From positions 1,353,890 through 1,417,889 of the forward strand of contig KN832561.1 of the NCBI GenBank assembly GCA_000827205.1: a stretch of 64,000 nt of DNA. The letters run 5' to 3'. The notes beneath the pieces are model-generated. The model searched no databases. It had not been told where the DNA came from and saw nothing but the letters and a program-made list of their open reading frames with translations. This document shows, piece by piece, positions 58,344 to 64,000 of the stretch. Every line of letters begins with the position of its first letter. The stretch's first letter is position 1. The stretch is from Plicaturopsis crispa FD-325 SS-3 (taxonomy: Eukaryota; Basidiomycota; Agaricomycetes; Amylocorticiales; Amylocorticiaceae). A program made the position numbers and the translations under genes.

Positions 58344-60097
58344 TTACGAAGAGAAACCAAAGCCCCCCTTCTTCCGCACCTCCCTGGTCTTTCCTCTGAT
58401 GCCCCAGATACCCCAGTTTGTCTTGACCATCACTCGCGGATCGAAGTCGGCGACCTCCCACTTCTCGCTGCCAAACGCATTCGGGCCGGGCGTAATGACC
58501 CAGTCGAACTCCCCTGCAACGTCTGGCGCACTCGATAGTGAGCGAACGTCGCGCTCAACGTCTGCGGGGGAGAAGCCCGTGACGAATATCGGGCATTTGG
58601 AGGCTAGGAGCGCCGGCATGACAGGACCCCATTCGGTCGGCGACGCAATCTGGAGCATGGGCTCGCCAGTCTCGGAGATGGATTCGGGGGAGGGGAAGCC
58701 GAAACCTGGCGAGAACATGAAGAAACAATCGCTGTAAGGATCGAAAGTCTCCTGGAATTGGGCGTGCACATCCAGGTAATTTGCCTGCATGCCGGTGATT
58801 GTCAGGGCATGCGTATATGGCACTGTGTATGACGGAACACCGTAGCGCTCAATAGACGACCGCGTCCGCTTCAGACGCGCAATTGGCGCTGGTGTGGGCG
58901 GCACATAAACGTTAGGCACATATGTGGGTTTCTCCTCTGCTTTTTCAGCGACATCCTTTGCTTCCGAAGAAAGCTCTGGAGGAGGTGCCGTCTTTTCAGT
59001 CGCTGCTTCCGCTGATGGGTTTTCCGCCGAAGACGAAGAAGCCTCCGGAGTGGCGCCTTTGGTGGCTGCTGTCGGAGCTGGCGCGGTCGGCGGTTTTGGC
59101 AAGGACACCTGCGGTCCGATGAAGAAAAGATGGAGATTTCCAGCAGGGAACAGCATAGTCAGTTGCTCCCATACATGAGGGGGCAACGACGACTCGGCAC
59201 GGGCACCGAGGATAAACACCCGTACTTGCGATTTACCGACACCAGCCTCCTGCGTATCCGGAGAGCCTGGAGCGACGTGTAAATTGGTCCGTAGGGCTAA
59301 CACGATACTTCTTCAGAGGATATGCTGATGAAGAATGTAAGAGAAACGCACCTGCGAGGGAGCGACTACCCTCTGGGGTCACTCTGTGGTTGCTGAGGGA
59401 CAATCCACTATGCTGATGAAGGACGTTGCCGATGGTCATGGGGTACGTCAAGAGTTTACTAGCATGTCTTCGCGATCGTTCTGTGTCCATGGAGGGAAAC
59501 CCACGCGTGTACCAAAATAAGTCCCAGTTCGCAAATGAGACGGCCTCCTCGGTAGACTGGGGTCCTTCAGAGAATGTCAGATGCGCACCAGTGGCATTTA
59601 CAGGCATGAGACGTACCAGGGAGGTCAAACTCGCGCATTCGTCTACCCCTCCTTAAATCATGCTCGTCCTCGTTAACCTCCCTTAGTCGCGAGCAGTATT
59701 TCTTGTGTTCTTCGTCAGCTGCCCAATGCTCTTCCGTGCAATGCGTTGGCCAACCGCAGTCAGGACATTCGAATTTGACCGCATGCGGTTGGGCTTGAGT
59801 GTGCGCGTGAAGGTGACTGTGCGAAGACGCGCATACGGGACATGGCGCGAGCGATTGGATGGCCTCGCCACGAGCGCGTACGGCGGGAAAGGGTGACTTG
59901 GAGAACGAGTGGAATAAATCATCGTCGCCCAGGAGCGGCTCTGGCTCCTTCGCCTTTTCTTGCGACTTTTTCGATGATTTCCGCAGGAAGTTGAATAGCA
60001 ATCTCTGGTTTGCTGGCTGCGCCAGTCTCTGTGGTCGACATGGTCGGATCCCTGTCGCCAGCAGCCCTGGCCGACGAGGCAGTGGAAGAGGAGCCAT
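58344..60097 (-). CDS. MSS51: Mss51-type mitochondrial translation/assembly factor
   Basis: Mitochondrial protein that in yeast activates translation of COX1 mRNA and chaperones Cox1. An Arg-rich presequence-like N-terminus (MAPLPLPRRPGLLATGIRPC) is followed by a zinc finger with CPVCASSHSH, CPDCGWPTHC and HKKYC. Then come REVNEDEHDLRRGRRMREFD, and after an intron EEAVSFANWDLFWYTRGFPS, RHASKLLTYPMTIGNVLHQ and LSNHRVTPEGSRSL. The last exon has VRVFILGARAESSLPPHVWE, a Pro/Ala/Glu-rich linker and a C-terminal fold containing PTEWGPVMPALLASKCPIFV. It ends KKGGFGFSS with TAA at 58344-58346. About two introns. The start codon near 60097 faces HIS3. Confidence 0.9.
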
Positions 60098-60282
60098 GTT
60101 TGCGACACCTTCTGTAGGTTGTGGAAGAAGGAGGAGGCCGACGACTGCAGCGGAGGTTCGGTCCTGGTTTGGTCGGCCGATACTTTCTTGACCGCGACCA
60201 CGACAGTCAAATCAATATTGTATACTACTCGTCCGACTCCGACATCTTTTCCTGACTCTTGGTTGCCTATAATACTCCCAAA
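60098..60282. promoter_or_regulatory. Divergent promoter of MSS51 and HIS3
   Basis: 185 bases between start codons. An AT-rich CTATAATA near 60268 is too close to the HIS3 ATG to be a normal TATA box. Confidence 0.35.
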
Positions 60283-61126
60283 ATGTCTGCAAGACAAGCG
60301 ACAATCAAGCGGAAAACAAACGAGACCGAAATCGAGGTCTTCATTGACCTCGATTGTGCCCCAGGTTCCGCCAATGTCCAAACCATTGACGTTCATACGG
60401 GCATCGGTTTTCTCGACCATGTGCGTATTGCAAGTGCTTAAACTATCCGAAGAAGCTGATGGGTTGGGTGTTTCGTAGATGTATACTGCTCTTGCAAAGC
60501 ACGGGGGGATGTCATTGACTATGAAATGCACGGGAGACCTATGGATAGATGACCACCACTCAGCAGATGAGTGGTTGCTTCGTTCAGAAACGGTCTTCTT
60601 TAATTAACAACTGCGTCGGGTGTCTGTACAAGACAGTGCCATTGCCTTGGGAGATGCATTCAAGAAGGCGTTGGGCGAAGTGAGGGGCATTCGCCGGTAT
60701 GGCACCGGATTTGCGCCCCTTGATGAAGTAAGTATACCCGCCGTTCTGTGTTCTCCATGCCTGACTGATCTAATGTTCATGGCGTCCAGGCACTTTCAAG
60801 AGCAGTCATCGACATATGTTCTCGGCCTTACTGTGTCACCGATTTAGGCTTAAAACGCGAGAAAATTGGAGATCTCTCGACAGAAATGATTCCCCATATC
60901 TTCTACTCGTTCTCGATAGCGGCTGGTGTAACATTACACGTCGACGTCCTTCGCGGAGAGAACGACCATCACCGGTATGTTAACGCGCCGCTCATATGAA
61001 GTCACCTTACCGATGCAATATCTTTTCAGTTCCGAATCGGCGTTCAAAGCGTTGGCATTGGCTATCCGACAAGCGATAGAAAGAACGGGAGGAAATGATG
61101 TACCAAGCACAAAAGGGGTGCTATAA
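60283..61126 (+). CDS. HIS3: Imidazoleglycerol-phosphate dehydratase
   Basis: Histidine biosynthesis enzyme that dehydrates imidazole glycerol phosphate, using two manganese sites. Sequence marks: [42 protein letters not shown] with the metal-binding [56 protein letters not shown] and [14 protein letters not shown]. Five exons: 60283-60420, 60479-60570, 60637-60727, 60790-60974 and 61030-61126. They sum to 603 bases (200 residues), a normal length for the fungal enzyme. The acceptor at 60636 was chosen because it restores HHSADDAIALG. Confidence 0.96.
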
Positions 61127-61464
61127 AAAGCGTTTGTCAACTTTTTCCTCTATGGATGTTGTTCTTCTATGTATGACTTACGGAAACTCGGAAATGTTCA
61201 GGAACTACTTTTATTCAGGCTGAAAAGGCAAATTACTGAGGCATCATGAACCTGAGGTTGTTTGGTGCCGTGCCGTCAGTGTTGTAACTAACAATGACTG
61301 CTGACCTCCGCTTTCGCCGCTTGCAGTTCGATGCAGGAAATTTCGCAGACTCAGGGCCCAGGAATTCGTTCCTTTGTCTGAGCATGCTGCATGCCTCGTT
61401 GCCTTTACTATCACACTACCTTCTTGGAGACCTCTTACTCTGCGTGCACGGTTGCTAACAGGAT

Positions 61465-63076
61465 ATGTTAGTGAAACCTGGCTCTTCGAGTCAGCCCCGT
61501 TCGAGGCACTCACTTATCCCACGTCGATCTGCAGCTTCGGGGCCCAACATGTACAATAGGATGTTGCATGTCGCCCTGCAATCCATCAACAAAGGAGAAA
61601 ATGCCGACAGCCTCAGGCAGGCCATGCCAACGCTCCAGGAAGTCGACGGGCTGTTCGAACTATCACCCGAGGAAATGGACCAATATGAATGGATGGGTGA
61701 TAAATATATCTCCTCGTGTTTGGGGGCGGAGATTCTCGAGAGATACGGTGGTCCCGTCTGGTTTCTAACGGTGAGCTTTACAGGCAGTTTTGGAACATGC
61801 GAATCCTTGAATCTTCTTGTTTGTAGGCTATGCTACAGCCATTGCAGTCCAATCGTCTATTCAGCAAGCTCATGCATGTGACTGGCTGGGCGAAGCATGC
61901 ACAGCTGCACGGTTCGCGACCAACGTCGCGGAAATGTGGCGCAGATTACTTCGAAACGATCATTGGATTATTTTATAAGATCCATGGCGAAGTGAAGACG
62001 CGCGATTTGTTGTTGCGCCTTTTTAGCTTGTCAATCCAAGCAATGAAAAGCGTCTGGGACGAAGAGTGAGTACTAAACTCCACAGATATACTTTGATCCA
62101 TATGTGTACTCCATCTCCTGATTGACAGTCGATTCATAGACATCCCGAGGTCGCTTTAAATCGGCCACGAGCCATTTCTATTCTACGCGAGCCAGCTGGC
62201 ACTACTCATTGTAATTCGAAACCCCTCCCTTCAACTTCGACACAGACCCATGTGATTCCGCCGAGCAAGTCCGCCCAGTCTGTCGATATAATTCCTGACG
62301 CACTTCCTGACGCAGGAGAGCTCAAAGGCCTCGCGCACGCTATCATTGAACGGGGTGACCATGAACAGAAGGATTCCTCATATAACAGGCCTCTGTCTTG
62401 GTCTGATGAATCTGTCTCCGAAGATAGTCCCTCTTGCGAGGTCGACTTAGGCGAAGATCATATTCCCGTACCGACATCGCTTCTCGTCTATGCGACACAT
62501 GTTCACGGTCGCCTTACGCCCTCCTTTCCCGATCAAAACAGTGTTGAGGCACCGATTGGACACCCCGGCCTTTCTGGGTCTTGTCAAAATAATCTTCCAT
62601 TCCTATACTCGACACAGCGGCCCTTAGCGAACTCGTGCGCCCACAATTCGACAATTCGACGCCTCTGCCAGGCCGTCGAAGGCCATAGCATGGTACGATC
62701 AACGAACTTGCACTCTACGAACTCATTTGAGAGTCACCCCCCTCAGAGTCCACGATCGCGATACGTCCCTAAATACATTGGCCCTTGGCTAGATTTCTAT
62801 CCGTTTCAATCTTCGCCCCCTCAGGATCCTACCTTTCGACCAACTCTGAGTCCGGCGTGTCGCGCGATCGACCCAGACGATTTTGACACAATAAACGATA
62901 TTTACTGGCCAAATTCCCCTTGGGAAGGCGAACGCGCATACCCCGGTTATTGGATACCGGATGGTCACTGGGAACCTGAGCGGCCCTCCCGACAGCGGGA
63001 TATGCTGGGCCGCAGGGTGTTTACCGTACGGGAGGCTCTCGAGGCTCGCCGTCGTCACCGTGACTCCCCTTCGTAG
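61465..63076 (+). CDS. Single-domain RNase III-like protein, paralog 2
   Basis: Second RNase III-like gene, 493 residues in three exons (61465-61770, 61827-62065, 62140-63076; sum divisible by three). The signature reads YEWMGDKYISS and GADYFETIIGLFYKIHG, giving E75, D79, D142 and E145 with the same 4-63-3 spacing as paralog 1. The first intron (56 bases) and exon 2 (239 bases) have the same length, position and phase as in paralog 1, proving common descent. The Ser/Arg-rich start (MLVKPGSSSQPRSRHSLIP) is about 20 residues longer than in paralog 1. The C-terminal tail is unrelated: Pro/Ser-rich, then DIYWPNSPWEGERAYPGYWI and REALEARRRHRDSPS. There is no dsRNA-binding domain. The acceptor at 62139 was chosen because the earlier AG at 62128 leads to a stop. 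Confidence 0.82.
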
Positions 63077-63594
63077 CGAGTGACCGTCTCGCGAGATACA
63101 CTGCAGCATCTCTCGAAGGCGGAAATCGAGACAGGTCGGTAGCGCCAACTGACATGCTCTCTCGACCGCGTTTCTCATCATCAAACTCGATTCACTCGCT
63201 CCTTCACGCCCTTATTATCATGTTTTTACTCACATTTCAATCTCTACACCATCCTGCCATCCTGCGCACCTCCAAATCTAATGTATGATTCATACTCTAT
63301 CGCACTCTCATTTTCAGTTCACTGGTTTTCATTCTGTAAATTTCTCCAGTATTGCACTAGTCTCCATATCCTCTTAGCTCTTGGCTTTCACCTCCCCACC
63401 CTGCGCACCCTCATAGTTCTTCTTTCATCCTCAGTTGGACCTTCGTTTCGGACGCATCCCCCGGGCGCTCATTCGGCCAAGTCCTGACAGAATATAATGG
63501 TGCCCGCTTGCACCCTCTGTCCACTTGGGAAAAACATTTTCCTGCAGGGGGAATTGAACCCAGGTCTCTTGCCTGAAGAAATTCACGTCAACTT
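63077..63594. other. 3' flank with a tRNA-like B-box relic
   Basis: Mostly T-rich downstream sequence. On the minus strand, 63550-63560 reads GGTTCAATTCC, a good match to an RNA polymerase III B box, followed by a T5 run. The T-stem pairs at only three of five positions and no A box is visible, so this is not a working tRNA gene; a SINE or tRNA relic is possible. Confidence 0.35.
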
Positions 63595-63946
63595 TGATGG
63601 ATGACGTGGATGCTGTATCCAAACCTTAATTCGGTTACACGATCCACGTCATCGTCGGACATTTCCTCTGTTTCTTCTCCTCATGCGGACGGTCTTTTTC
63701 CCGGAACTTCCCGAACCTCATATACATTCGTTTCGTTCGTCTTTGTCCGCTTTCCTCGGTCGTTCCACTATTCTTGCAGTGCGACTGAGGTATGTTACTT
63801 TATACTACTTTACACTTTTACTTTAATACTTACGCATGTACCAGACGCGATACGCTTCGCACTTATAGGTACATATAATCAGGTCGTTCCACTATTCTTG
63901 CAGTGCGACTGAGACGCGATACGCTTCGCACTTATAGATTCTGTCA
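63595..63946 (+). mobile_element. Probable 5' LTR of a Ty1/copia-type retrotransposon
   Basis: The segment starts TGATGGATGACG and ends CTGTCA, so it has the TG...CA ends of an LTR. It is followed directly by GGTTATGAGCCCC (63947-63959), complementary to the anticodon arm of initiator tRNA-Met, the priming site used by Drosophila copia-type elements. Inside is an inverted repeat (ATGACGTGGAT at about 63599 and ATCCACGTCAT at about 63643). Two direct repeats also occur: 63758-63789 with 63882-63913, and 63843-63868 with 63912-63937. The coding part and the second LTR lie beyond the window. Confidence 0.6.
63758..63937 (+). repeat. Interleaved direct repeats inside the LTR
   Basis: A 32-base unit beginning GGTCGTTCCACTATTCTTG (63758-63789) recurs at 63882-63913. 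A 26-base unit beginning AGACGCGATACGCTTCGC (63843-63868) recurs at 63912-63937. The pattern fits a tandem duplication within the LTR followed by divergence or insertion. Confidence 0.85.
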
Positions 63947-64000
63947 GGTTATGAGCCCCGGTTGGCGCTAAGGGACCAACCTCGTATCCAGAATCTATCT

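Noticed and set aside
63480-63620. A tRNA gene on the minus strand
   Set aside because: The B-box-like GGTTCAATTCC is present, but the T-stem has two mismatches, no acceptor-stem partner exists at the right distance and no A box is visible.

Overview
The window is nuclear DNA of a basidiomycete fungus, most likely an agaricomycete (mushroom or polypore class). The signs are many short GT-AG introns of about 50-60 bases cutting almost every gene, tightly packed genes on both strands, a tandem pair of GH55 glucanases, and basidiomycete-type membrane proteins (DUF6533-like). The species cannot be named from the sequence. Most gene models were assembled by hand from exon homology and splice signals. 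Six of them (both GH55 genes, both RNase III-like genes, HIS3 and ECO1) were checked by subtracting every intron and confirming a coding length divisible by three.

Layout. 1-1865: the 3' part of an intron-rich membrane protein gene. 1866-7293: gene-poor and repeat-bearing, with a perfectly collinear 470-base inverted repeat around an assembly gap (N at 3655-4130) and AGAC-rich blocks on either side. 7294-15582: two tandem GH55 exo-beta-1,3-glucanase genes on the plus strand. 16142-24154: a minus-strand run of CDC45, an unknown basic protein, a DUF6533-like 7-TM protein with a coding minisatellite, and an AIM25-type phospholipid scramblase. 24357-36298: mitochondrial initiation factor IF-2, a CHORD/CS protein, a mitochondrial-carrier-like protein, an ALKBH7-like dioxygenase, a catalytically altered short-chain-dehydrogenase fold protein and a weak small gene. 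36687-39762: a 58-residue micro-protein gene, another small ORF, and LST8. 39763-43304: gene-poor. 43305-50508: the large GLT1 glutamate synthase gene. 51242-63076: a four-TM protein, a compact RNase III-like gene, ECO1, a second DUF6533-like gene, MSS51, HIS3, and a second RNase III-like gene. 63595-64000: the 5' end of a Ty1/copia-type LTR retrotransposon.

Themes. Several genes serve mitochondria (IF-2, scramblase, carrier-like, ALKBH7-like, MSS51). LST8 (TOR complex) and GLT1 (ammonium assimilation) are neighbours. CDC45 and ECO1 act in replication and sister-chromatid cohesion. The most novel item is the pair of paralogous, single-domain RNase III-like proteins (52722-54109 and 61465-63076). 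Both keep all four metal-binding acidic residues with the exact spacing of bacterial RNase III. They lack a recognisable dsRNA-binding domain and carry unrelated, disordered C-terminal tails.
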